Positions 47,022 to 60,107 of a stretch of 64,000 nt of DNA are shown here, piece after piece. Under the pieces are notes generated by a model. The model saw nothing but the letters and a program-made list of their open reading frames with translations. It did no database searches and had not been told where the DNA came from. Numbering within the stretch: the stretch's first letter is position 1; each line of letters opens with the position of its first letter. Source of the stretch: Hirundichthys speculiger (lineage: Eukaryota; Chordata; Actinopteri; Beloniformes; Exocoetidae); the NCBI GenBank assembly GCA_018398805.1, contig JAGFBZ010000855.1, positions 496,001-560,000 on the forward strand, written 5' to 3'. The position numbers and the translations under genes are program-made.

Positions 47022-47470
47022 TTTGCATTAAAATCTTAGATCCTCTTCGGTCCTGCACAGAGTAAAGTCCGGAGGAGTTGTGACAGAAAGGACCCTGCAG
47101 GGGTGTTAAATTGCGCACTAGAATCAAGCCGCGCGGAGAGGATGAGGAGACTTCCGGTAACTGGCAAAGTAAAATCCACGAAGACTCGCGTTTTGTTATT
47201 TTAATAGACATTATTTAAGAGATAACAGATTACATTACAACGAAAAAGAGATCATGTTACCTGTCTTTCAATGATGGAATAAACAGCTGTAATACTGTGA
47301 CAGTTCGCGCTTTTATTTTGTAAAAGGTTTTCAGCGCTTCCTTTTTCTTTGGCGCGAGATCAAAGCCTCTCAACTGAAGCAGTTCATTGACGCACAGCAG
47401 AACGTGAACGATCACGACGCTACATACGTGCACACGCGACCGTGTTCACGCGCGCATTCCTCATGCTTGA
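47022..47470 (-). promoter_or_regulatory. cxcl12: Probable cxcl12 5' UTR and CpG-rich promoter
   Basis: This stretch has many CpG dinucleotides against an AT-rich background. A TATA-like AAAATAAAAG lies near 47313-47322 on the minus strand. Two ACGTG cores at 47402-47406 and 47426-47430, plus a CGTG near 47441, are candidate HIF-type hypoxia response elements, and CXCL12 is known to respond to hypoxia through HIF-1 in mammals. The start site is not established here. Confidence 0.45.
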
Positions 47471-50286
47471 AAGCTAAAATAAATCACACCTTTTGTACTG
47501 AAAATATTTAGAAATGTGTGACAAAGCCAGCAGCGTTCACTGCAGAAGCTGATTTAAATCTGATTTATTTGCTTCGGAACAAAATTAAACTGAGGAACAT
47601 TTGCCAACTAGAAAAGTGTCTGCATGTGTTTGCTTTATCATCAGTATTCTTTCCAGGAACTTGGCCCAAATTAATCGAAGACTTTAATTGGCGAAGACTT
47701 GCAAGACAAAAGAAAAAAATCTCGTGGAGAAACAAACACACACCACGGCTTGTTTGCGCAAAAGCAAAATTGCTTCCAGTATAAGTGAACTTTAAAGAAT
47801 TGCCTCTGAACAACAGCCTTGTTGAAAATGTCATTGTTGTGTTTTGCTGTATTACTGGATCCTTTTAACAGGACACAGATGTGAGTCAGTCTTCAGACGT
47901 GTGGCCTTTATCTTCCTGAGCAAACAGTCTGACATACACGTATATGTGTGAATATCACACAAATAGATATGTAGTTTTATGCCTGTCTATGAGAACTTAT
48001 TCATGCAATACGTTTTTTTTTTTTTTTTTTACTTTTTCATTCAATGCACAACTGAACAAAATGCAGTTCCCCAATGTAAATATAATCTGTGACCCTGCTC
48101 TCAGAGAATCACTAAGCTTATATTTACACAGACTGAGGGGATGTTCTCCTACATTTCTGTCTGAATCTCAGAGTAACTTGAATAATGTGAATAAGTGACT
48201 GGTTTTGCATCTTTTATTCTTTCTTTGTTTTATTTATTGGAGATGTACTCTCGCATCACACAACCATGGGAAAAAAAGCCACTCACCGACAGCACACTTT
48301 ATCAATAAAATGTGCTTTAGAAACCGGTAGTTCAAGCACAATAATAGTATTTTACATTTGTGATGTACTTCATCTATTAGTACAAATCCTCTTTTAAGTA
48401 AGTTATATGGACAATATCAGTCTCGTGGATTCAGTGTTAGCACACATACAGGCTGTTTATGATGAACAACTCTGTACAGCTGTTTTGCAAAAGTATGTGG
48501 GTTTATAATTTTGTGTCTGTGCAAACTGGGCTGTTTTGAATCTTGAAGAGTTGTTACAAATGAAGCCATGGAGACTAGACTGACAGGAGATGCAAACAGG
48601 GTAAAATAAGTTGACAGCTGAAAGGACATATTGACTTCTCTCACAGACCACAAAGGATTCTTCCAAGTGTGTGTGTGCACATGTGTGTGCACGTGTGTAC
48701 GCATGTGTGTGTATGTAAGTGTGTTTCTTAGAGATAGAAGGATAGAAAAAGCAAAGAATCGAATAATATGAAAGCAAAAGTATTTGAGTAAAGTTCTCTT
48801 AGCTTAGAGTAAAGGATTTCAGACCAATGCCCTCACACAACAGGTCGTCAACGTACTTATTCTCACACAGGATGCCTGACTTGTTATCACAATATCTCTC
48901 CTAACTTTTCTGCTCCTTCCAAAACAGAGCCCTGTGAATCTGCAGAAACGGCATCCGTGGGAAGTTGAGTTTCTGCAAGCACATTTACAAATGCAGGGGA
49001 TTTCTCATGAACAAGTACAGGCATGTAAAAGCTGTATGTGGGTACCAACCTGTGACAAATCATGGGAGAAGAGTCAGAGACCATCCAAGAGTTTCAACAT
49101 TTCTGTCACAGTCAGGAAGACTTTACTTTCCTTTTCTGAAGAGAATAAACTGCTGTAGTGTGCTTATATAAGCACATTTGGCAGCATATCCTCTTGCACA
49201 ATGATTTCACTCCTCATCATCCTAAAATGAAACTTCACTTTTCTCAGCAAAAAGGGTTGTTTACATGAATGGCTTACAAGAAGTAACTGCTTTAAAGGCT
49301 GAAAGTGAAAGGTAGTCCCATTTTACAGTATTTTTGGGTCACAGTAATCATTTTAATTAAATGATAGTGGTTTGGGTGATTTGTCTACATATCACACATT
49401 CTGAGCACATATGATACCTGTTATCTGTTCCTCGCACCTGTTCACTGTCCACTTTTTTCTTGAATGGTAGTGTAAGGTTCTGTAGTCCATCTGTCCTACT
49501 GTCTGGTTGGGGAGGTCTCACCCTGGGGGTCCACCTACTGCTCTTTGCATGAAACATTTCTAACTGTACTTTCAAAGGGCTCTTTTGACTGCTAGTGTAA
49601 ATCACGTAGCAGATTGTCCTCTGAAGCTCAAGAAGAGAAACAGGTGTCCTTCAGGGATTTTTATGAAACACTGATGATGTTGGATCAACACTTTTTTTTC
49701 TTTTTTCTATGACATTAAACATACTCTCACACTACTTGGTTTAATTGGCCTTTGACCAATTTTTCTATTGATCTCAATCATATGTTTTGTTTGTTTTTCA
49801 GGGCTGCGTGGACCTGGAGATCTGAGACTCCAATTATCAGACTGGAATTGTGTTACTTCAGTTTCTGGTCCTAGACTGGATCTATCCATTACATAACCAT
49901 GCAACATGAGTGAGAAAGGCAAACTAGAATTCATGTGCTTTTTCTGAATGTACGCATGCACTGATTGCTGTGCAACAATAGAGGTATTTCTCGGCAGGTA
50001 TCCAAAACTTGACATAAAACTAGCAATGTGACAAAAATCCATCGCTGACAATGGATGAATGTGACAATAGTCAGTGGCAAGGTGTTCAGAGTAACGTAGC
50101 TTTAGTCATTTGCTTTCTGAACTGTTTGTATCCTGCCTCAATCAAATCCTTGGTTTCCATACCATTCATGAAATACGATGTTTTTTGTTGATGATATAAA
50201 TTACACATGGTTTCTGGTGCACATGCGTGCCATCTCAGAGGGCTGTTGTGTTCACATGAAAGTCTGAAGAGAGATAATAATTAGGC
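47471..50286. other. Intergenic upstream of cxcl12
   Basis: No gene was recognised. A GT-rich microsatellite lies at about 48668-48724. Open frames are short and overlap low-complexity DNA. Confidence 0.5.
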
Positions 50287-50945
50287 TGGGCAAGTTAATG
50301 CGTTATTATCGCATTAACTCATCAATTTATTAACGCCAACATTAATTTTATCGTGCATTAACGCATGTTGCTCACATGCTTTTGTTTTGAAAAGTCTGTT
50401 ACTGGCTGCTACAGAACCGGAAAAGAATTGGCGGAAAAACATGCAGAAAAGCTACAACAGACATGGAGAGGTAAATTTACAAAACTTTTACGTGGACATT
50501 TTCATTTTAAAGTTCTCCCAGATGGCGGATTCGATAGAAACAAGGTTATTTGTAACAGCTGCAAAGGTAATCTCTGCATTAAAAGTTTCTGCTGCTCCCT
50601 CAGAAATGGTCTTTTTTGATGTTATAATTGTGGCTCAGGATTTTTATTTTTCACAAAAAATAAACAAAATGACTTTAATGCCCTGGCAGTGGCAATAAGC
50701 TTAATTTTATTCTATTTTACATTTTTTAAGATGAGATTTACGCTATTTCTGTTACTGTCAAGTACTGATGTTAAAAGTGTTTGTACAACAAATGCCAACA
50801 AATGGCACTTTCGTTCATATGACAGCAGAACATTTAAATAAAAGTGCACTTTACACTACTTTTGAATTCATTATTTGATTTTGGGTATACAATGTGATTA
50901 ATCATGATTAATCAGGGAAATCATGTGATTAATCGCGATTAAAAA
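50287..50945 (+). mobile_element. hAT (BED-finger type) transposon remnant, internally deleted
   Basis: It begins ggctgggcaagttaatgcgt and ends with gtgattaatcgcgattaaaa, both typical of a fish hAT-related repeat. Inside, GHFHFKVLPDGGFDRNKVIC then NSCK resembles the start of the BED zinc finger of ZBED-like hAT transposases, before the frame is lost. No catalytic domain remains. Confidence 0.6.
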
Positions 50946-51794
50946 TTTTGTGTGTGTAAAGTGTGTGTTTAGATGTCACATCAGACTATCCATGGTTGGT
51001 TTGCAACTTAGCACAAAGCCACTAACTGTATTCAGATCTGTTTCTTGATGTAATTAGTATCTTAATGTGTGCATTTTGCACTTAAAAATAATTACTTATT
51101 TAATTCTACCACATTTGTCCCATGTAAAAAAGAAAATCCAGAATTTCACTCAGTAACAGATGCCCCCCCCCCCCCCCCAACCTTGAAAAGGATGAAGGAG
51201 GAGTAACAAATTAGTAACATTTAATCTATCTATGTCTCTGTCCCACTCTTGAGTTGGAGGTTGTGTGTTAGTGGAAGCCATGTAATAATGTAGAGTGTAG
51301 CCACATTAGTGTGCATCTGTAACTCAGCTAGCATGATAGTAATGACAAAAGAATTTACATCACAGAAGCATTCTCAGAATTTTGCACTTGCGAGGGTGAA
51401 CAGCATTGCGGCAAAATATTGTTTTTTCTCCTGGGTAATAATAAAGGTCTGTTCAGACTGAGATGGCTAAAATGTGAAAAAGTGCCTGTAAGCTATGGAG
51501 GATGAGGCTCACTGAGGGTAGGAGAGTGATCACTCTGAGGGAAATTAACAAACTTGTTAATAGTTACATGATTAAATTATAACACAATATGCTGTATTAC
51601 AGCTGCAAAACAAAACTGCAGATGAAAGAACTATAAACACGTGTTAATTTTTAGGAATTCAAGAGCACTCTAAGATTAATTTTCTCAGCATGTATGCTGT
51701 CTGGTAATCTTGCAATACATCCGTTACTTTTACTATGAGCATTCACGAACACTTTACACATACTATATATATCACATATTTCACTTTGCACCTA
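50946..51794. other. Intergenic with a C16 tract
   Basis: No gene was recognised. C16 occupies 51163-51178. Confidence 0.5.
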
Positions 51795-52160
51795 CAGTCA
51801 TGGAAAAAATAATTAGACCACCCTTGTTTTCTTCAGTTTCTTGTTCATTTTAATGCCTGGTACAACTAAAGGTACATTTGTTTGGACAAACATAACGATA
51901 ACCACAAAGATTGCTCATAAGAGTTTTATTTAAGAGCTGATATCTTACCATTTTCCATGGTTTTCTTGATTATAACCTAAATCACTTAAGTTTTTACATC
52001 AATAGCTATGATGTTGTACTGCCAAAAACACTGCTTTTATGCATTCAGTGTTTTCTATTCTGTCTGTTTTAGTCACATGATGACGTTTAGTGGTACCAGG
52101 TATTAAAATGAACAAGAAAGTGAAGAAAAAATGGTGGTCTAATAATTTTTTCCATGACTG
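51795..52160. mobile_element. Tc1/mariner MITE, 366 bp, with about 70-bp inverted arms
   Basis: It is flanked by TA on both sides (51793-51794 and 52161-52162). The arms at 51795-51863 and 52093-52160 are inverted copies differing at only a few bases (CAGTCATGGAAAAAATAATT on the left, CAGTCATGGAAAAAATTATT on the right). There is no transposase frame in the centre. TA duplications and the long arms identify a non-autonomous Tc1/mariner element that is fairly young. Confidence 0.92.
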
Positions 52161-52162
52161 TA

Positions 52163-55100
52163 TTTTTGCAGATTCTCTTGTAAACCTGTCTACATATGAC
52201 TTCCACCACATGTATGCAGTTTATCCCTCATGACTCTTCCAAATTTACTGATCCAGTCAACACATCTGAACTCCAAACCAGCATACACAAAAAGGTCCAA
52301 TCATTGCAACACCTTTATAGAGCTGCTTTTAAACAGCTTTCCAAAATGTTTAGATAGCTTGCATTGCATCCTGGTGTTCATAAACAAATCTGTATGCTGT
52401 TGTTGATGAGGTGAAAAAACACAAATCTGTTGCTTTTCAATAGCTTGTTAAGCATTCCTTAAGTGCCATTCACCTTTAAAAGAGACTGTGCGGCCCAGGG
52501 GAGTTGGAGTATGGCTGGCTGAACGTATTATGGTGGAGTTGCCAGTTTCTATAGATCAGAGTTTGTTCTGAGAACGTACAGGCAACTGGCCCCAGTAGGG
52601 GACCAGCCACTGCTCCATTGAAGCTCTGAGTGTCTGAGGACCTGCTGGCTCAGCCTTTTGTCTGGTTTCTTCTGCGTCCTCCAAAGAGTCACGAGCCCTG
52701 TGCCTCTATGCCACCATATGGGCCACCTCAATGGCCTGTCAACAAAGTCTTTAGCTGTAGATAATGAATAAAATGAGAAACAATGCCCTGGACAGTAGTA
52801 TCATAATCAGTCATCGGTTTTAAGAAAAAAGGAGACATTTTCAGCCCGAAGTGTATCTAATCAAATGCAACTTCCAGTTGAATAATACTGGAGCATTTCC
52901 ATGTTTTTCTGGGCAGAGTTCTCAAGTCAGCTGCTTTTTTTTTTTTTACTGGCTTTCAGTCTCTCCTTACTTTCTCGTTTCATTTTGGAAATAACACATG
53001 AACATTTTTTTAGTTTTATCTTCTACATCATCCATGAAACAGTTTGCATACCATGTAAAAACCTCCTTTCATCACATAAACACTCACATTGGAACAAATT
53101 AAGCAAGAATCAAGTTACTGTCAGTGTAAGAAAGAAGCCACAGATTTTCAGATTAAAAAGTGACACCAGAGTGTTAGCTTTCTGGTAATCCTTAAAATAT
53201 GGTGAAAAAGAATAGCTCGGTTAACATGACAAGAAAACGTCAGATAAATGTCAGTTGTAATAGTATTAATGGTTACAGCTGTTGGTATGTCACAGAGGGC
53301 CACGTGAACCGCAGCTGGTGAGGAGCGGACTGGTTTTCTGGTTTGATGGTGAATCCATTGACCTTGACACCTGGTGCCATCTGACCACGGGAACAAAAAG
53401 CCCTCAGCTGCTTCACTGATGTTGAATACAAAGGCCCGAGAAACAGCCCAGAGACACATCAGTGTTCAGGGAGACACTACTGGTGGGGTTTTTCAGTGGT
53501 TCAAAAATATGTGTGATTCACTCTTGCAACATGTAGAAAGGATAATTCATGAAAATAAAGACTCTAAGTAGGATCACAGATGATATTCCAGGATTTAATC
53601 TTTTCTGTTAAACTCAAAGACTTAGTTTTGTTCCTTCAGTGTTGTTGCTCAATTCTGTGTAAGTTCTAATCAGTGAACCAAGAACTTGTATATATAGACG
53701 TATTTGCCCACATAGTTGTTACCATGATGCAACTGTACATAAACACACATTAAATAGAGCAACAGACACACTTACTCCAACACACTTTTTCTCACAAGCC
53801 AAAGTTCCTGTAGTTTATTTTGTCACTGAAACTGAAAACCACAACACAAACAATACGCCCCGTGCTTTAGCCCCAGCCGCATGTTTAATCCTTGACAAAG
53901 GCAGTGACACACAATCTCCTTCCACATTTAGCTCCCTTTTCTTTTATTGTCTTCAGTTCTTGCATTAGTCATGGCACTTTCAAACAGCTGATGTTTTGGT
54001 GAGTTGGTAAATTCAATAAATGTGTTTAGTAATTTAAAAAAAAAGCAAATGTCACAAATGGAGTCTGTTGATATGTTTTGTAAATCTTTTTTACTCGAAT
54101 TCTGGCTTTTATGAAGCTTGTATGTGCAATCTCCGAGTGCTGTGTGAGATGCTGAAGACTGGTAATTAAGTATCCAAGAAAGCTGAAAGTCACTCAGTTT
54201 TTCTGACCACTCTATCTAAAAAGCGTATTGATTAATTTATCCCTAATATTTAGTTACACAACAATAATAATGTATGAACTGTCCAGACTGCTATGCCATT
54301 TAGCTTGTTTAATTTAGCACTCATTTCATTTTATTCTGACAGCATGATTTAAGGCTCCTCTGTAGGCTCACAGAGAAATGGATTTAGAGTTTGGAAGTCA
54401 TACCACAAACTCATCAGAGGCTAATCAGAAGACTAAGAAAAATTGTTTGCTAAAAAAGAAAAACACTATTTTGTCTGTGTGCCAGTTTAACCTGCAGATT
54501 GTCCAGATTAAGAATAATTACACATTGAGCAATCAGTATAGCCTGCAGTCTCCAGTGCATGAAATTACTGAGTGCACTGGACATATCAAGTTTCCCAGGC
54601 TGATCAATTATCATGGAATCATGGCATTTTTTTTTGTCAAGGAAAGCACTTTCCCCCAATTTAGACCCATCTTAGCCCCTCTCTCTTCACCATCTCTGTT
54701 TTGAGACAGCCCCCCCCCCCAAGGCCCTTCTATTCTCAGCTCTCCACTGAGCTGTAACCTTTCAGCTGCTGCCTCTTTATTGCTGTTCCATGCCCAGGTT
54801 AAGACATAAAATACTTAAAGAGCATTTACAGAGAGGGCTACAGCTGTCAGTCAGAATGATGGCGTATCTGAACATGACTGTCACTTCTTTGTGTTCTCTT
54901 TGTAACTTAGCAGGCTGTAATAGTAGGCAGCCGTGCAGCTCAGCATGCTTGGGCACAGGGTTGTAACTGCAATCACAGACATATTAATCAGACTGAGGAA
55001 ACGGCACCGTCAGAGAGGCGAAGACAGAGTATCTTGTCCTCCTTCACAAAATATCAGATATTGTTACATGCTTTTCATCCTGCATAATGACTTTGAAGTG

Positions 55101-57792
55101 ATTCTCAGGCTATGAAGTAGAGGGTGATTTGTCAGCAGGTCATAAAAGAACATGAAGAGGATTATGTGCACCCATTCTCTGCCATGATCCTAGAAAAACA
55201 ATAACATGCACATACATAAAGCTACAGAAGCATGAGTGTATATAAGGACTTTATAAATAGGTTTCGTATTTTTGTAGGCTGTAGACGGAGTTGTAGAATT
55301 ATAAACATTCCCTTATAGTTGTGCTTGCCTGTGCAGCAAGTGTTGACATGGTGGCTGGTTTGCCTGGAGGGATTTGCGTCTTCTACTCTGCTGTTCTCAA
55401 CAGGCTGACCTGCTCTGGGCCCACTAACAGCAACATATGTATGTCGCCAGCATACGGAGAAGACTGCGTGACAAATTAATAAGGGGTGTAAGGAAAGTCA
55501 GCACACGGAGAAAGATGGAAAAAAAAAGTCAAGAGCAGGTAAAGAGAGTGGAGAGGAGAAGTCCAGATGATGTAGAAAAAAGACAAAGTAACCAAAGGTG
55601 AGGGAGAAAAATGAGTGGCCAACTAAGGGCTTGTTTCCAGAGCTGGCTTTTGATTAAGGACTGTAACCATGTTCTGTTCCTCATTAACCCAGCATGGCCT
55701 GAATGTGCTGCAGAGAGAGAACGGTTTCTTTCTGGGTGGTTAAATCCATACTCTGCATGTCCCTGAAAACATAGCATCTGATCTGACTGGAATTTTAACT
55801 TTCGGATGCACACATTTTTTTGCAGTAAAATTTACATTGTGTATGGGAATGCGATCTTCACAGAGGGAGCAGAAAACCTTATGTGTTCGCATCTTACTCA
55901 AAGTGACACAGCCGAGGGAATGACAGTTCCACTTTATCTGTGCACCACTGACCACTCAACTGTGGAACAGAAACATTAGCTGCACTCTGATTGGAAATGT
56001 TCCACTTTTGGAGAAACTGAAACATCTTAAAAGAACTTAGATGAGTGAAATTGTAATACAGACATTGTCATTCACAAGAGGCTGAGCTGAAAAACATTGA
56101 TGAACTCAGGATGATTCATTTATCACATAGGCCAAATTTTTCTTCCACATTTTGTTTCCAAAGCATGCACAATAACTACGCAAAAATATGAAATATAGTG
56201 TATCTCCACAGCAATACAATGTTCCCTCAGCAGAAGCCTCAAACAGAGGAACACAAATTCCTCTACAACTCTGCTCCACCCCCCACAACACAGAACAGAA
56301 AAATCTTCTTCTGTTAAAAATTTGGATACCATCTAAAAGTCTTTTTTAGACTTTTAGAGTTTAAAAAGCAGTGGGAGAATAGAATCAAGAGCCATAGAGG
56401 TACATACAAGTAGTCCAATTATGGGTGGTCTTTGAAGTATCCACATTAGCCATTGCAAGTGCTCTTTTCAACTTTCCCCACATGTGGTCTGAATACTTGG
56501 GCAAGTCTGATGGGTGATTTTATGCTTTGAAGGTCATAAACTGAAAGCATGTCACACACCTGCACCAAAGAGCCAGCGTTCCGCTCGTATAGGCAGGTGT
56601 TACCGAACATTGTGATGAAGTGGAACAGAAGCTATTAAGCTTGGGAGTTAATTTGTTGATGTTGCAACATTGGATTAGAGCCACACTTTGAGGAACCTAT
56701 GCCACTATTAAAGGAAACTAAAATAAACAGCTCCAGCACAGAAATGAAACAATATTTTAGTGCAATAGAAAAAAGATGATAAATGAGGAGTATTTCTGCT
56801 TGTGGCTCTTCAGGCCCACAGGGGGAACGCCAACTACTATTTGGTAATCTGCCCTGGGAGGAGGAAAACGACACTATCACAAGGAAGTCTTAAAATGTTT
56901 AATATCTTTTCACAGTTTTGCTTCCTCTTCTAATTCCCTTTTCTTTTCATCATATGTTCTCAATGGACAATATTTCATCCACTTATAACAGTGTTTTGAC
57001 CACACAAACCCAAGGGACTGTTGCACTAACTTGGCAATTGCATCCAGACTGTTGATTCTTGAAGAGGTACATGTTTTTGAGTGTACTTTATTTTTAGTCC
57101 AGATGAAGACAGCATGAGTATAAAAGAAAGAAGACAGAAAGTCTGTGGTGAAGTTTAAAGTTTGAAGTACAGACGTTTTTAATAATTTTCTGCTGTCATC
57201 CTGTGAATTACATCTGCCTGAAATTTGACTTTAAGCAGGTGTAGAAAAGTGCTTTTGCATGTGTAGAAATAGATTTGTAGGCCATTGAGACAATAAATTG
57301 TACATTTTCTTTAACACACATAGCTTTTCTGAACACATGTTCACATACAAAACAGAAAACGGCCCCAATTTGAGTTTGACTCTGAGGTCCCTTTCACACC
57401 TGGCATGACTACTGTTCTGCTGTGCTCTGAAATCCAAATCCACGTAATAATGGTTTGTCGCTGTAAAGTGTACAGTTGACACACAAATCAACTTTGAGAT
57501 GAGCCCTGATATCAGTAATAAATTTAACGTTGACATTAGTGCACTCTGACAAATAATTGAGCATTCATCCAGGGACAGAACAGGAAGTTAGGAGAAATAC
57601 TGATAATGTGTGCATGATTCACCAGAACTATATGACACAGGTTGGTTTTGTCTGTGTGGCCTGGACTAGTGACCTGTGCATGTTGTACTGCGCGTCTCAC
57701 CTAATGACAGCTGATAATGGAGAGGATCCAGTAACTCTATGACCTTGAATAGGACTGAAGTAGGTTTAGTAAAATATATAAATGAATGTATA
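52163..57792. other. Intergenic, no gene recognised
   Basis: AT-rich sequence with short open frames (up to about 108 codons) lacking recognisable domains, and a C11 run near 54711. No RNA gene or repeat family was identified. Confidence 0.5.
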
Positions 57793-57905
57793 CTCACCAG
57801 GCACTTTATCCGGTAAACCTGTTCAGTTGTTTGTTAACAAAAATAGCTAATCAGTCAGTCACATGGCAGCAGCTCAATGCATTTTTGGAGTCCAATAGCT
57901 TGTTA
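57793..57905 (+). mobile_element. 5' end fragment of a Tc1-like element
   Basis: The sequence actcaccaggcactttatcc, followed by ggtaaacctgttcag and agctaatcagtcagtcacat, matches the 5' terminal region of a common fish Tc1 family. The 3' end of that family is seen at 63040-63580 (...taactaataaagtggccc). Confidence 0.6.
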
Positions 57906-58149
57906 CTGGCCGCTTAGCTGGTCAAGGTTAAGCCAAGCTAGCAGTGCAAGGCCGCTATAGCTCCAGTGGAGCTCAGCCAGTCTTTGCTTCAGATGGTGTT
58001 TCAATCATAGTGTCTAAAATGAGGAATGATTCTTTCTGGTCTACTATTACTGTGTTACATGTAGTTGTCATTGTTTGTGTTGCATTGGGAATTATATAAA
58101 CCATTCAGACTCAGACCGATGCAGGTGTATAAAAACCCAACAGGTATCA

Positions 58150-58265
58150 GATTTATTTATTTTTTATTTTCCAACCATTTTAAAATTTAGAATTACCAAT
58201 CAATCTCACATGCAGGAAACAGGAGCACCTGGAGAAAAACCTTGCAGATGCAAAGATAACATGCA
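58150..58265. repeat. Degenerate CCAT-tailed retroposon remnant
   Basis: accaatcaatctcacatgca and ggagcacctggagaaaaacc match the internal part of the copy at 38640-38945. Confidence 0.5.
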
Positions 58266-58291
58266 GACTTCAAACCACCAAACCACTGTAT

Positions 58292-59785
58292 TGTATTCAA
58301 TCCAATTCAATTTTATTTTTATAGCGTCTGTTACAATGCCAATTGTCTCTAGGCGCTTTACAGAGACTAAGAGTATGGCCCCCTGAGCAAATATCATTAA
58401 TTAAAATTATAATATTAACTCCTATTCTTACTCTAGTCTTGGCTCCTGTAACTATAGCTATAGCTATTAGCCCTTACTCACTATTGTTTAGCCTAACTGT
58501 AGACTTTACCAAACAGGAATGTTTTCAGTTTAGTTTTTAAAGATAGATGTGGTGTCAGCCTCCTTTCCCCAAATTGGTAGCTGGTTCCATAATAAAGGTG
58601 CCTGGTAGCAGAAGGCCCGTCCTCCAAATCTACTTTTGATATTCTAGCAATGACGAGTAATCCTGTACTCTGAGAGCAGGGAGCTTTATTAGGAGCATAA
58701 CATGCTATCAGGTCTTGTAGATAACGAGGAGCTTGGCCATTAAGGGCCTTATATGTGAGAAGCAAGAATTTTAAATTTGATTCGAAATTTCATGGGAAGC
58801 CAATGGAGAGAGGCTAACACGGGAGAGACGTGATCTCGCTTATGGATTCCTTTCAGCACCTTGCTGCTGCATTCTGGATCAGTTGGAGGCTATTCAGTGA
58901 GTTCTTTGGACATCCTGTTAACAATGCATTACAATAATCCAGTCTAGTGGATTCATTTTTCAGCATCACCCTGGGGGAGGATGCTCCTAATCTTGGCGAT
59001 ATTTTGGAGATGAAAAAAGGCTGTCTTGGAAACCTGATTAATATGCTGCTTAAATGACATATCCTGATCAAAAATTACTCCAAAGGTTTTTCACAGCTGT
59101 GCGGGAGCTCAGTGTAAAATCAGTTAATCCATTCCTCATGTGTTTGGAACCAAAGACAATAACCTCTGTTTTATCAGAATTTAAAAGCAAAAAGTTGAAT
59201 GTCATCCAGGTCTTAATGTCATTAAGACACCCTTGAAGTTTGGCCAATGGTTTTGCTTCCTCTGGTTTCATGGATAAGTACAGCTGTGAATTATCAGCGT
59301 AGCAATGAAAGTTTATGCCATGGTTCTGGGTCATTTTTCCCAAGGGCAGCATGTATAAAGTGAGAAAGATCGGTCCCGGCACTGAACCCTGTGGGACGCC
59401 ATAGTAGACCCTTGTCCGTGCAGAAGAAATGTCATTAACATGGATGAACTGGAACCTGTCAGATAAGTATGACTTAAACCAGCCTAACGCTGTTCCTTTA
59501 ATTCCAACAGTGTGCTCTAATCTATGCAGCAAAAGGCTGTGATCAACGGTCTCAAAAGCAGCACCGAGATCCAGCAGAACAAGTACAGATACTTATCCAA
59601 TGTCTGATACCATGAGGAGGCCATTGGTGACTCTAACCAGTGCCGTTTCTGTGCTATGATGTATTCTGAACCCTGACTGAAAAACTTAAAATAGATCATT
59701 TCTATGCAGGTGGTCTCCTAGCTGCCTTGCGACTACTTTTTCCAGAATTTTAGAGATAAATGTTGTAAATTGTAACTGAGCAGCC
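58292..59785 (-). mobile_element. L2/Rex1-like LINE, 5'-truncated, reverse transcriptase to 3' tail
   Basis: On the minus strand it reads FISKILEKVVARQLGDHLHR, then RLEHTVGIKGTALGWFKSYL, GVPQGSVPGPIFLTLYMLPL, and an active-site position read as YADN instead of YADD. Next come LLNSDKTEVIVFGSKH, SRLDYCNALL, LLTYKALNGQAPRYLQDLIA and the 3' UTR with gtaaagcgcctagagacaat and an AATTGAATTGG-type tail. The endonuclease and the first RT blocks are missing. Several frameshifts and the YADN change make it inactive. Its 5' boundary is a hairpin. Confidence 0.92.
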
Positions 59786-59823
59786 GTCCTGACTGGCCGG
59801 CTGCTCAGTTACAATTTACAACA
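59761..59823. repeat. Hairpin with 25-bp perfect arms and 13-nt loop
   Basis: Arm 59761-59785 (TGTTGTAAATTGTAACTGAG then CAGCC) is the exact reverse complement of 59799-59823. The left arm is LINE coding sequence, so the right arm is an inverted duplicate of it at the truncation point. Confidence 0.95.
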
Positions 59824-60107
59824 GCAGTGTTGAGTTATCACTGAATTGAGTTTAGTTTTAAAAAGGTTGAAAGAATCAGAGACTGCGACACCTTTTAAAC
59901 CTCCAACAAGAAGTGACGCCTGAAAGTGACGCAGTAAGTGGTATTGGTGTTAGTAGTTAAAATTTAGAATATCCAAGTTGTAGAAAATAAAAATAACAGC
60001 CATGATTTGACTTGTTGTTCAAGATGAAGGCTGTGATTTACCAAGATCAGCTATGTTTTTCTCCAAAGAATCTAAAATAAAAGAAAGTTCAGGAATCACC
60101 CAGGTAC
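59824..60107. other. Unassigned DNA between the LINE and the acidic-repeat ORF
   Basis: No feature was recognised. Confidence 0.5.

Noticed and set aside
46894..47211. 105-codon minus-strand frame over the cxcl12 first exon
   Set aside because: It is in a different frame from the signal peptide and crosses the splice donor at 46955.
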